DNA from: Hydrogenothermaceae bacterium
GTDB lineage: Bacteria; Aquificota; Aquificae; Hydrogenothermales; Hydrogenothermaceae
Length of the DNA: 9,709 nucleotides
Assembly (NCBI GenBank): GCA_026984415.1
Contig: JALSSE010000308.1
Span: 1-9,709 of the forward strand
Reading direction: 5' to 3'
Shown here: piece by piece, positions 1-6,104 of the stretch
Layout of the letters: the number at the start of each line of letters is the position of its first letter
Numbering within the stretch: the stretch's first letter is position 1
Program-made: the position numbers and the translations under genes
The notes under the pieces: generated by a model
Told to the model about the DNA's origin: nothing
The model's database searches: none
What the model saw: the letters and a program-made list of their open reading frames with translations, nothing else

Positions 1-1
1 C

Positions 2-307
2 AGATTAGAAGATTTAAAAGCTGTTGTTGTAATACACGGAGATGCATACAAATTTTTTATCAGAGATATTAAAAATTCACCTTACAAAAATGATAAAGAA
101 TTAGTGAAAAATCAGAAAGAGCTTGGAGAAAGATTAAAAAATTTAGTTCAGATTTACAATGTCAGATTTGAAATGTGCGAAATAGGTATGAAGAATAAAA
201 AAATACCTAAAAGCTCATTGTATCCGTTTGTGAAACTATCCTATTCTGCTGGTGTAAGCCTTGTTGACTGGCAAAATAAAGGTTATGCGTACCTGCCAAT
301 ACATTAA
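2..307 (+). CDS. DsrE-family (sulfur-relay-like) protein, 5'-truncated
   Basis: This is the C-terminal part of a small cytoplasmic protein of the DsrE/DsrF-like family (COG1416 type). Members take part in, or resemble, proteins that carry sulfur as a cysteine persulfide. The reading frame is open from base 2, so the real start lies upstream of the window; the internal ATG at 104 is not a convincing start because family-typical sequence precedes it. Visible signatures are a beta strand plus turn reading VVVIHGDAYKFF, a mid-protein strand with a single Cys (FEMCEIGM, codon 176-178) at the place of the family's conserved Cys, and the C-terminal pattern SAGVSLVDWQNKGYAYL. About 101 residues remain, compared with roughly 115-150 for the family. 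The next gene starts 12 bases downstream, so they are very likely co-transcribed. The family call is fairly safe; the substrate or partner is unknown. Confidence 0.72.
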   Translation, partial: RLEDLKAVVVIHGDAYKFFIRDIKNSPYKNDKELVKNQKELGERLKNLVQIYNVRFEMCEIGMKNKKIPKSSLYPFVKLSYSAGVSLVDWQNKGYAYLPIH

Positions 308-319
308 AGGAGTAAAGTC

Positions 320-826
320 ATGAAAAAAATATTCTATTTTCAGTTGGTTTTCTTGTTTTTACTTGTAAGTTCAGTATTTGCAAAACCCCTTGATTTGCTT
401 AACAAAGAAGCACCTGATTTTTTAGGTAAAACAGAAGAAGGGAAAATAGTCAAACTATCAGATGTAATTAAAGAAGGGAAACCTGTTGTTTTTATATTTT
501 TTGCAGTCGGAGATGTAGATACATATAAATTTTTACCAAAATTAAACCCTCTGTATGAAAAATACAAAGGTAAAGTAAATATGATTGCTGGACTTTTAAG
601 TAAATCAGATTTAAAAGAACTGAAAGAACTTAAAGAGTTTGTTCCTCTCAAAATGCCCCTCTGGCTCGTTTCTGGAAAAGTTGTCAATCTATACCAGATT
701 AGAAAAGTTGATGTTCCATACATACTTTTTATAGATAAAGACGGAAAAATTAAAAACATTATAATCAGACCTAAATCTGTTGATAGAATAGAAAAAATGA
801 TAAAAGTACTTATAAAAGGAAAGTGA
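320..826 (+). CDS. Secreted TlpA-like thioredoxin-fold protein lacking the CXXC motif
   Basis: A 168-residue exported protein with a thioredoxin (TlpA/AhpC-TSA-like) fold. Residues 1-21 form a signal peptide: Lys-Lys, a hydrophobic core, then V-F-A with likely cleavage before K22. The mature part begins with the LLNKEAPDF segment typical of TlpA/peroxiredoxin-like proteins. It continues with the KPVVFIFF strand (54-61) and the cis-proline loop VDVPYILFIDKDGKI (P133). Aligned to the usual WCPPC segment, the redox pair is replaced by D65-V66-D67-T68, and the whole protein contains no cysteine. It therefore cannot act as a thiol oxidoreductase and may serve as a binding or scaffold protein; that role is inference. 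AAAGGAG at 306-312 is a good ribosome binding site for the ATG. It sits 12 bases after the DsrE-like gene and 1 base before the next gene, in an operon. Confidence 0.78.
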   Translation: MKKIFYFQLVFLFLLVSSVFAKPLDLLNKEAPDFLGKTEEGKIVKLSDVIKEGKPVVFIFFAVGDVDTYKFLPKLNPLYEKYKGKVNMIAGLLSKSDLKELKELKEFVPLKMPLWLVSGKVVNLYQIRKVDVPYILFIDKDGKIKNIIIRPKSVDRIEKMIKVLIKGK

Positions 827-827
827 T

Positions 828-1103
828 ATGGAAGTAAAAAATATAACTGTTGTATTAGAAGGAATTGACATTAGAGACCCATCACAGGAACAAATAGCAA
901 GTGATAAATTTAAAGAGGAAATGAAAAAACAGGGTTTTATACCGACAGATAACCTTATAGTACTGAGAGACGGGAAAATGACTTCAATAAGGGCTGTAGA
1001 AATTGGAGCTCCAGATGAAGAGGCAGAAATTTATGCATTTTCTAAGGTTATAGAGGATAAAGATGGAAATGTAAAGACAGTTGTTTCCATGAAAATCGTA
1101 TAA
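828..1103 (+). CDS. Small uncharacterised protein, 91 aa
   Basis: I do not recognise this protein. It is 91 residues long, acidic, without cysteine, signal peptide or membrane segment, so it is probably a soluble cytoplasmic protein. It appears to alternate strands and one helix: an opening strand NITVVLEGI, a helix around residues 18-35 (SQEQIASDKFKEEMKKQG), a strand-turn NLIVLRDGKMTSIRAVEIG, and a C-terminal strand pair around VIEDKDGNVKTVVSMKIV with a D-G-N hairpin turn. It starts one base after the stop of the TlpA-like gene, with AAAGGAAAG at 816-823 as its ribosome binding site. It is therefore translated from the same mRNA as the DsrE-like and TlpA-like genes, and this is the only clue to its role. 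Codon use and composition match the neighbours, so it looks like a real gene. Confidence 0.65.
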   Translation: MEVKNITVVLEGIDIRDPSQEQIASDKFKEEMKKQGFIPTDNLIVLRDGKMTSIRAVEIGAPDEEAEIYAFSKVIEDKDGNVKTVVSMKIV

Positions 1104-1124
1104 ATTGATTTTCATCAACTTAAT

Positions 1125-1160
1125 TTGATTATTTCCTCAAAAATTTTTATACTATTTAGT
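1125..1160 (+). promoter_or_regulatory. Sigma70-type promoter for rpmI-rplT-pheST
   Basis: TTGATT at 1125-1130 and TATACT at 1148-1153 are separated by exactly 17 bases, close to the sigma70 consensus (TTGACA/TATAAT). Transcription should begin near 1160, giving a leader of about 54 bases before the rpmI ATG at 1214. It lies in the only sizeable gap between the upstream operon and the ribosomal protein genes. I saw no strong terminator or long leader hairpin between 1104 and 1213, so some read-through from upstream is possible. Confidence 0.6.
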
Positions 1161-1196
1161 CTACCTGAATGGTAAATTCTGTTTATTTAAAGAAAA

Positions 1197-1203
1197 AGGA
1201 GGT
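1197..1203 (+). promoter_or_regulatory. Ribosome binding site fixing the rpmI start
   Basis: AGGAGGT at 1197-1203 is a near-perfect Shine-Dalgarno sequence, 11 bases before the ATG at 1214. An in-frame ATG at 1169 lies upstream of it and has no ribosome binding site. This settles the start of rpmI at 1214. Confidence 0.75.
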
Positions 1204-1213
1204 TATAAAAATA

Positions 1214-1420
1214 ATGGCAAAAGTTAAGATGAAAACAAATAGAACTGCTGCTAAAAGGTTCAGAGTTACTGCAAAAGGAAAAGTGAAGTACTGGAAAGGT
1301 GGAGTATCCCACTACAACACAAAAAAATCCAGAAAAAGAAAAAGACAGGGAAGAAAGCCACAATACGTACCTGATAATCTAATCCACAAAGTAAAAGCGT
1401 TGATACCTAACGACGTGTAA
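1214..1420 (+). CDS. rpmI: 50S ribosomal protein L35
   Basis: Ribosomal protein L35 (bL35), a small, very basic protein of the large ribosomal subunit that binds 23S rRNA. It is 68 residues long, close to the usual 64-66. Family hallmarks are the N-terminal MKTNRTAAKRFRVT, the GKVK strand, the SHYNTKKSRKRKRQGRK basic stretch and the C-terminal IHKVKALIP. The start at 1214 is chosen for its strong ribosome binding site and because MAKVKMKT matches L35 N-termini; the in-frame ATG at 1169 would add 15 residues atypical of the family. It is the first gene behind the promoter at 1125-1153. The rplT ribosome binding site begins immediately after its stop, as expected for the conserved rpmI-rplT pair. 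Confidence 0.95.
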   Translation: MAKVKMKTNRTAAKRFRVTAKGKVKYWKGGVSHYNTKKSRKRKRQGRKPQYVPDNLIHKVKALIPNDV

Positions 1421-1435
1421 AAGGAGGAATGAAAT

Positions 1436-1789
1436 ATGAGAGTAAAAGGACCATCTTCAAAGAAGCACAAAAAGAAAATTTTAAAACTTGCTAAAGGGTA
1501 CTACGGAGCAAAACACCGTTCTTTTAGAAGAGCAAAAGAACAGGTTTTACGTTCTTTACAGTACGAATACAGAGACAGAAGAACAAAGAAAAGAGAGTTC
1601 AGAAAGTTATGGATTACAAGAATTAATGCTGCTGCAAGGTTAAATGGTTTATCTTACAGCCAGTTTATCCACGGGTTAAACAAAGCTGGAGTTGAACTTG
1701 ATAGAAAAGTTCTCGCTGATATTGCAGTTAACGACCCGGAAGGTTTTGCAAAATTAGCAGAAACTGCAAAAAGTAGTTTACAGGGATAA
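1436..1789 (+). CDS. rplT: 50S ribosomal protein L20
   Basis: Ribosomal protein L20 (bL20), an early-assembly protein of the large subunit that binds 23S rRNA. The length of 117 residues is the family norm. Diagnostic stretches are the N-terminal basic tail with [22 protein letters not shown], then [22 protein letters not shown], and the globular C-terminal part [28 protein letters not shown]. The ATG at 1436 follows AAGGAGGA (1421-1428) at good spacing; a second ATG at 1429 is out of frame. In several bacteria L20 represses its own operon by binding the mRNA leader, but the short leader here shows no obvious 23S-like fold, so I cannot claim this. It lies between rpmI and pheS, whose start is three bases after its stop. 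Confidence 0.96.
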   Translation: MRVKGPSSKKHKKKILKLAKGYYGAKHRSFRRAKEQVLRSLQYEYRDRRTKKREFRKLWITRINAAARLNGLSYSQFIHGLNKAGVELDRKVLADIAVNDPEGFAKLAETAKSSLQG

Positions 1790-1792
1790 AAC

Positions 1793-2827
1793 ATGGATTT
1801 GAAACAGGAGCTTTCTTCTTTAAAAAAAGAGGCAGAAGAACAGTTAGAAAATATTAGTGATTTAGATTCTCTAAATCAGGTCAGGGTTTCTTTTTTAGGT
1901 AAAAAGGGAAAACTGAAAAATATTTTAAAAACCCTTGGAAAGTTATCCCCTGAAGAAAGAAAAGAAATTGGGCAAATAGCAAACAAGATAAAAGAAGAAA
2001 TAGAAACCCTGATTAAAGAAAAAGAAACTGTTCTAAAAGAAAAAGCATTAGAAGAAGCTCTTGTTAAAGAAAAGATTGATGTAACTTTACCACCACACTG
2101 GATAGATGTTGGAAGTTCTCACCCTGTAATATCAACCCTTGTAGAGATTACAGAAACCTTTGTAAGTATGGGATTTTATGTTGCCGAAGGTCCAGAAGTT
2201 GAAGATGAAAAGTACAACTTTGATATGCTGAATATTCCGAAAGACCATCCAGCAAGGGATATGCAGGACACATTTTTTCTGAACAATGGCAAAGTTTTAA
2301 GAACCCACACATCACCAGTTCAGATTAGAACAATGTTAAAACAGAAACCTCCTATTGCAATAGTTGCACCTGGGAGAGTTTACAGGAAAGATGCAGACCC
2401 AACCCACTCTCCTATGTTCCACCAGATAGAAGGGTTGATGGTAGATAAAAATCTAACCTTTAGAGATTTAAAAGGTATTTTAAAAATTTTCTTAGAGACA
2501 GTTTTTGGAAAAGACATTCCAATAAGATTTAGACCAAGTTATTTTCCTTTTACAGAGCCTTCAGCTGAAGTTGATATTGGATGTACAGTTTGCGGTGGGA
2601 AAGGTTGTAGAGTTTGTAAAGGAACAGGATGGCTTGAGATATTAGGTTGTGGAATGGTAGACCCAAATGTATTTAAAGCTGTTGGAATTGACCCTGAGGT
2701 TTATACAGGATTTGCCTTTGGTTTAGGAATAGAAAGAATAGCAATGCTAAAGTACAGGATTACAGACATCAGACTGCTTTTCACAAACGATATGAGATTT
2801 AACAAACAGTTTAAGGGGATAAGATGA
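1793..2827 (+). CDS. pheS: Phenylalanyl-tRNA synthetase alpha subunit
   Basis: Catalytic alpha subunit of the cytoplasmic (alpha-beta)2 phenylalanyl-tRNA synthetase (EC 6.1.1.20), which charges tRNA-Phe with phenylalanine using ATP. The length of 344 residues is normal. The N-terminal 85 residues form a charged antiparallel coiled coil that contacts tRNA. The class II core follows: HPVISTL around 105, motif 2 at 194-198 (GRVYR) with HSPMFHQIEG behind it, and motif 3 at 306-315 with G-L-G-I-E-R. A Cys cluster at C264, C267, C272 and C275 resembles a small zinc ribbon; it occurs in many bacterial PheS and is not unusual. The ribosome binding site is modest (AGGGA at 1782-1786, inside the end of rplT), which suggests coupling to rplT translation. 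The stop overlaps the pheT start as ATGA, favouring balanced subunit synthesis. Confidence 0.96.
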   Translation: MDLKQELSSLKKEAEEQLENISDLDSLNQVRVSFLGKKGKLKNILKTLGKLSPEERKEIGQIANKIKEEIETLIKEKETVLKEKALEEALVKEKIDVTLPPHWIDVGSSHPVISTLVEITETFVSMGFYVAEGPEVEDEKYNFDMLNIPKDHPARDMQDTFFLNNGKVLRTHTSPVQIRTMLKQKPPIAIVAPGRVYRKDADPTHSPMFHQIEGLMVDKNLTFRDLKGILKIFLETVFGKDIPIRFRPSYFPFTEPSAEVDIGCTVCGGKGCRVCKGTGWLEILGCGMVDPNVFKAVGIDPEVYTGFAFGLGIERIAMLKYRITDIRLLFTNDMRFNKQFKGIR

Positions 2828-5235
2828 TAGTTCCATATTCTTGGATTAAAGAGTTTTTAGATATAGAAATTCCAGCTGAAAAAGTTGCTGAAAAACTTAA
2901 TGAAACTGGTATTGAAACTGTTGTCCACAAATTTGGAGAGTATATCCCCAACATAGAAACTGTAAAAGTTCTTAATGTTAAAAAACATCCTGAAAAAGAC
3001 AAACTTTATATCTGTATTGTTTCTGATGGTACTTCCGAATATCAGGTTATTACTGGAGCTGACAATGTAAAAGAAGGCTATGTTGTTATTCTTGCAAAAC
3101 CTGGGGCAGTTATAAAAGGTAGAGAAATAAAACCTGTAAAATTTGGTTCTTACGAATCAAATGGAATGCTGTTATCCCTTGAAGAACTTGGAATTGAAGA
3201 AAGTTCTGAAGGTATATTTTTACTTGGAACAGATGTACCTGTTGGTAAAGATGCAAACAATGTTTTAGGATTAGGCAAAGATTATTTATTTGAAATTGAA
3301 ATAACTCCCAACAGGGGAGATGCTTTAAGTGTAAGGGGACTTAGCAGGGAAATAGGAGCTATCTTTGAAATTGAAAGAAAAGAAGTATTCCCTATTATTT
3401 CTATCCTTGAAGAAGAAGATGTTGAAATAGATGTTCTTACAGATAAAGTCTGGAGATATAGAGGCGTTATTGTAAGAGGGGTGGAAGTTAAAGAATCTCC
3501 TTTTGATATTAAGTTAAAACTTATAAAGTCTGGACAGAAACCAATAAACAATATTGTTGACATAACTAACTACATTCTTATTCAGGAAGGACAGCCATTA
3601 CACGCTTTTGATTTGGATAAAATCAAAGGAAAAGTTATTGTAAGAAATGCACAGGAAGGGGAAAAAATCATAACTTTAGATAATGAGGAAGTTGAGTTAA
3701 ACCCTTCTGATATTGTTATTTCTGATGAAGAAAAGGCAATTGCAATAGCAGGTGTAATTGGTGGAGACAACACAAAAATAGATGAAAACACAAGAAACAT
3801 ACTCCTTGAAGCTGCAGTTTTTGATAATGTTTCTGTGAGGAAAACAGCAAAAAGACTTTCTATAAGTACAGAATCTTCTTATAGATTTGAAAGGGGAGTA
3901 GATATTGAAAACCTTGCCAATGCACAGGATAAAGCCCTTGAATTGATACAAAAAATTTCAGGTGGAAAAATTGTTGGAGACAGGGATTTATATCTAAAAC
4001 CTTACCAGCCAAAAATAATAACACTGAAGGAAAGAACAGTAGAAAGAATTTTGGGAATTCCTGTTTTTAAAGAGGAAGCGAGGGACATACTGAACAGACT
4101 GGAAATAAAAACTGAAATCAGTGATGACGGTATAGTTTCTACAATTCCAGCGTTTAGAGCTTTTGATTTAGAAAGGGAAATTGACCTTGTTGAAGAAGTA
4201 GGTAGAATAAAAGGTTTTGATAACCTTACTCCACAGTATCCAGAGGTTGCTTTACAGAATTTCAAAAGAAGTGAAGAATTTTTATTTGAATTAAGAACGA
4301 GAGATTTCTTTAAAGATAATGGACTTACAGAGGTTGTTAATTACACCTTTGTAGGTGAAGAGATTTACAATATTTTAGATTTACCTGTACCTGAAATAAG
4401 AATAGAAAACTACCTGTTGAAAACCCAGAGTATTATGAGGGATAACCTTGCAGTTAGCTTGATAGGCACATTACAGGAAAATGTTAAATTCCAGCAAAAA
4501 GATTTGTCTGTTTTTGAAATATCATCTGCATTTTTTGATTCTTTTGAAGAAATAAGGGCAGGTATTTTAGTATCAGGAAAATTTATTGATGGATTTAACT
4601 ACAAAAGAGATAACTTTTCATTCTCTACAACAGAAGAATGGGATTTCTTAAAACTGAAAGGTCTGATACAGAGTTATTTAGATAGTTTAGGACTAAAAGA
4701 AGCTGAATATATTCCATCTAAAATAAAGTATCTCCATCCATATCAGGGGGCAGATATTTTTATAAATGGTGTAAATATTGGGTATATAGGGAAGCTCCAC
4801 CCTAAAAAATGTGAAATGTTGGAAATTCCTAAAAATACATTTATTGCAGAACTAAAGCTGAGATATGTATCCCGAGATATAAACGACACAGGATTGAAAG
4901 ATGGTTATCTGTTTACACTGTACAGAAATAAAAAAGATGTTGTATTTGAAGAACTTCCTAAATACCCAGCTGTTAAAAGGGATTTAGCTTTTATAGTTGA
5001 TGAAAATTTAGAAGTGGATAAATTAATATCTGCTGTAAAGGAATACAGCAAATTAATTGAAGAAGTTAAATTGTTCGATGTTTATTTTATAGGAGAAAGT
5101 AAAAAAAGTATTGCTATCTCTGTTGTGTTTAGACACAGGGAAAGAAGTTTATCAGATAAAGAAGTTAATGAGGTTGTAGAAGGTTTAGTTGAAAAGCTAA
5201 AAGAAAGATTTTCAGGTTTAACTTTGAGAATGTAA
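2824..5235 (+). CDS. pheT: Phenylalanyl-tRNA synthetase beta subunit
   Basis: Beta subunit of phenylalanyl-tRNA synthetase. It recognises tRNA-Phe and hydrolyses mischarged Tyr-tRNA-Phe. At 803 residues it is full length and intact. Domains in order: N-terminal YSWIKEFLDI segment; EMAP-like tRNA-binding domain about 37-150 (VKKHPEKDKLYICIVSDG, then NGMLLSLEELG); TPNRGDALSVRGLSRE near 160-175; B3/B4 editing domain about 209-380 (NNIVDITNYIL, GQPLHAFD, SSYRFERGVD); B5 domain about 396-474 (FDLEREIDLVEEVGRIKGFD); catalytic-like core about 480-700; and the ferredoxin-fold anticodon-binding domain 711-803 (KYPAVKRDLAFIVDE, FRHRERSLSDKEV). It starts inside the last codons of pheS (ATGA). No terminator follows; the 6S promoter lies within about 30 bases of its stop. 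Confidence 0.96.
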   Translation: MIVPYSWIKEFLDIEIPAEKVAEKLNETGIETVVHKFGEYIPNIETVKVLNVKKHPEKDKLYICIVSDGTSEYQVITGADNVKEGYVVILAKPGAVIKGREIKPVKFGSYESNGMLLSLEELGIEESSEGIFLLGTDVPVGKDANNVLGLGKDYLFEIEITPNRGDALSVRGLSREIGAIFEIERKEVFPIISILEEEDVEIDVLTDKVWRYRGVIVRGVEVKESPFDIKLKLIKSGQKPINNIVDITNYILIQEGQPLHAFDLDKIKGKVIVRNAQEGEKIITLDNEEVELNPSDIVISDEEKAIAIAGVIGGDNTKIDENTRNILLEAAVFDNVSVRKTAKRLSISTESSYRFERGVDIENLANAQDKALELIQKISGGKIVGDRDLYLKPYQPKIITLKERTVERILGIPVFKEEARDILNRLEIKTEISDDGIVSTIPAFRAFDLEREIDLVEEVGRIKGFDNLTPQYPEVALQNFKRSEEFLFELRTRDFFKDNGLTEVVNYTFVGEEIYNILDLPVPEIRIENYLLKTQSIMRDNLAVSLIGTLQENVKFQQKDLSVFEISSAFFDSFEEIRAGILVSGKFIDGFNYKRDNFSFSTTEEWDFLKLKGLIQSYLDSLGLKEAEYIPSKIKYLHPYQGADIFINGVNIGYIGKLHPKKCEMLEIPKNTFIAELKLRYVSRDINDTGLKDGYLFTLYRNKKDVVFEELPKYPAVKRDLAFIVDENLEVDKLISAVKEYSKLIEEVKLFDVYFIGESKKSIAISVVFRHRERSLSDKEVNEVVEGLVEKLKERFSGLTLRM

Positions 5236-5263
5236 ACAGGAAGGTTTAACGCGGTAATGAAAA

Positions 5264-5299
5264 TTGAAATAAAAATGAAATTTTATATAAATTTAAATA
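5264..5299 (+). promoter_or_regulatory. Promoter for the 6S RNA
   Basis: TTGAAA at 5264-5269 and TATAAA at 5286-5291 are 16 bases apart in a very A/T-rich stretch, which predicts a start at about 5298-5300. This falls at the first base of the RNA's closing stem (5301), an independent structural marker, and the agreement supports both calls. The surrounding A/T richness makes the exact boxes less certain. Confidence 0.55.
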
Positions 5300-5482
5300 A
5301 ATCTCTGCGAGGTGCGACAGGGATGGCATGATAATTCTGGGCTATAAGCAAGCCAGAGGGAGTTTAAAACCTGTGGCTTCTGGAAAATCCATACAGGTTT
5401 TTTCCAGGAACACAGTGCAAACACCCACCTTTTTTTAAGGACCCAGTTAAGGCTTGCATCCCATCGGCCTCCGCGGAGATAA
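5299..5482 (+). ncRNA. ssrS: 6S RNA
   Basis: 6S RNA mimics an open promoter and sequesters the housekeeping RNA polymerase. The stretch is visibly G/C-richer than its surroundings, has no plausible protein and folds as one long rod. The closing stem pairs 5301-5309 with 5472-5480 (nine pairs). It continues with 5310-5313/5467-5470, 5315-5317/5464-5466 and 5320-5325/5457-5462. A large single-stranded 5' bubble covers 5326-5347. The apical arm resumes with GCAAGCC 5348-5354/5451-5457 (the shared C5457 can join only one helix), GGG 5358-5360/5442-5444, 5364-5369/5433-5438, CTGTG 5371-5375/5411-5415, and a hairpin 5380-5387/5400-5407. The length of about 184 nt, the rod-bubble-rod architecture and the position directly before a 5-formyl-THF cyclo-ligase gene (as in E. 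coli ssrS-ygfA) all fit. Aquifex aeolicus is known to make a 6S RNA. Ends are estimated from the promoter and stem; helices were drawn by eye. Confidence 0.85.
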
Positions 5483-5491
5483 ATTTCCGCG
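5472..5491 (+). promoter_or_regulatory. Hairpin overlapping the 3' arm of 6S RNA
   Basis: CGCGGA at 5472-5477 pairs perfectly with TCCGCG at 5486-5491; a G-U and an A-U pair (5478-5479/5484-5485) can extend it around a four-base loop. No U-run follows, so it is not an ordinary terminator. The left arm is the same sequence that forms the 6S closing stem, so the two folds exclude each other. Confidence 0.6.
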
Positions 5492-5516
5492 TGACCTTCC
5501 ATAAATTGGGAGGTCA
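5492..5516 (+). promoter_or_regulatory. Hairpin sequestering the fthC ribosome binding site
   Basis: TGACCTTCC at 5492-5500 pairs with GGGAGGTCA at 5508-5516 over nine consecutive pairs (one G-U), with a seven-base loop ATAAATT. The right arm contains the whole Shine-Dalgarno sequence of fthC and ends directly at its ATG (5517), so translation should be low while the hairpin is closed. The right place, length and near-perfect pairing argue against chance. In a thermophile it could open with temperature, by ribosome or protein binding, or through competing pairing; which of these applies is unknown. Confidence 0.6.
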
Positions 5517-6104
5517 ATGTTGAAAGAAAGTTTAAGGACTGAAATTTTAAGAAGAAGGAAAGAATACAGAAAGGGAAAAGAAGATTCTGTCTTAATAGCA
5601 GAAAAATTCTTGTCTCTTCCAGAAGTTAAAAGGGCAAAATCTGTATTCCTTTATTTTCCCCATAAAAATGAAGTTGACACTACTTTAATAATTGAAGAAC
5701 TTCTAAAACAGGGAAAAGAAGTAATTCTTCCTAAAGTTGTTGGATTTCACATTCGTCCTGTAAAAATTTCAAATATTTCCTCCCTGAAGTCTGGATATGC
5801 AGGAATAAAGGAACCAGAAGGTGAAGAATACCCTTTAGAAAAGGTAGATATTATTGTTGTTCCTGCACTGGCTTTTGATATCCACGGACATAGACTTGGA
5901 TATGGAAAAGGTTTTTATGACAGACTTCTCTCAAAGACTAATGCCTTAAAAATCGGTTTAGCTTACGACTTTCAGCTTTTAGAAAAGCTACCTTCAGAAC
6001 CTCATGATATTCCTGTTAATCTGATTATAACTCCTACAAAAATTGTTAAAGCTGCTGGCGCTGAATTTACGGAAAAAACAAAAAAGGAGGAAGCAAGAAA
6101 ATGA
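5517..6104 (+). CDS. fthC: 5-formyltetrahydrofolate cyclo-ligase
   Basis: 5-formyltetrahydrofolate cyclo-ligase (methenyl-THF synthetase, EC 6.3.3.2; the YgfA/MTHFS family). It uses ATP to convert 5-formyl-THF to 5,10-methenyl-THF, returning a dead-end folate to one-carbon metabolism in the cytoplasm. The length of 195 residues is normal. Signatures are the N-terminal KESLRTEILRRRKEY helix (the ATP-contacting Lys/Arg), SVFLYFPHKNEVDT, the EVILPKV strand, the IKEPEG segment, DIIVVPALAFD, and the ATP-binding loop G128-Y-G-K-G-F-Y-D-R136. The last 15-20 residues form a charged Lys/Glu tail beyond the usual fold. The start is ambiguous: the ATG at 5517 is only three bases past GGAGG, while the adjacent TTG at 5520 has better spacing (six) and would give a protein one residue shorter. 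It follows 6S RNA without a terminator and overlaps rny by ATGA. Confidence 0.93.
   Translation: MLKESLRTEILRRRKEYRKGKEDSVLIAEKFLSLPEVKRAKSVFLYFPHKNEVDTTLIIEELLKQGKEVILPKVVGFHIRPVKISNISSLKSGYAGIKEPEGEEYPLEKVDIIVVPALAFDIHGHRLGYGKGFYDRLLSKTNALKIGLAYDFQLLEKLPSEPHDIPVNLIITPTKIVKAAGAEFTEKTKKEEARK

Noticed and set aside
1105..1118. Small inverted repeat TTGAT/ATCAA after the 91-aa gene as a terminator
   Set aside because: It has only five A/T-rich pairs and no T-run directly after it; too weak to call in this A/T-rich background.
1169..1213. In-frame upstream ATG that would lengthen L35 by 15 residues
   Set aside because: It has no ribosome binding site and sits only about 9 bases after the predicted transcription start. 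The strong AGGAGGT at 1197-1203 and L35 family length both point to 1214.
2582..2617. Four-cysteine cluster in PheS as an unusual insertion
   Set aside because: The C-x2-C-x4-C-x2-C pattern before TGWLEILGCGMV is common in bacterial PheS proteins.
5257..5331. A 24-codon reading frame between pheT and fthC
   Set aside because: It overlaps the 6S promoter and the 6S 5' arm, its spacing to a purine-rich stretch is poor, and its A/T-rich codons reflect promoter sequence.
5293..5517. A 74-codon frame antisense to the 6S RNA
   Set aside because: It is Trp/Cys-rich in a way unlike neighbouring proteins, has no recognisable domain and coincides exactly with a structured RNA, so it is an accidental open frame.
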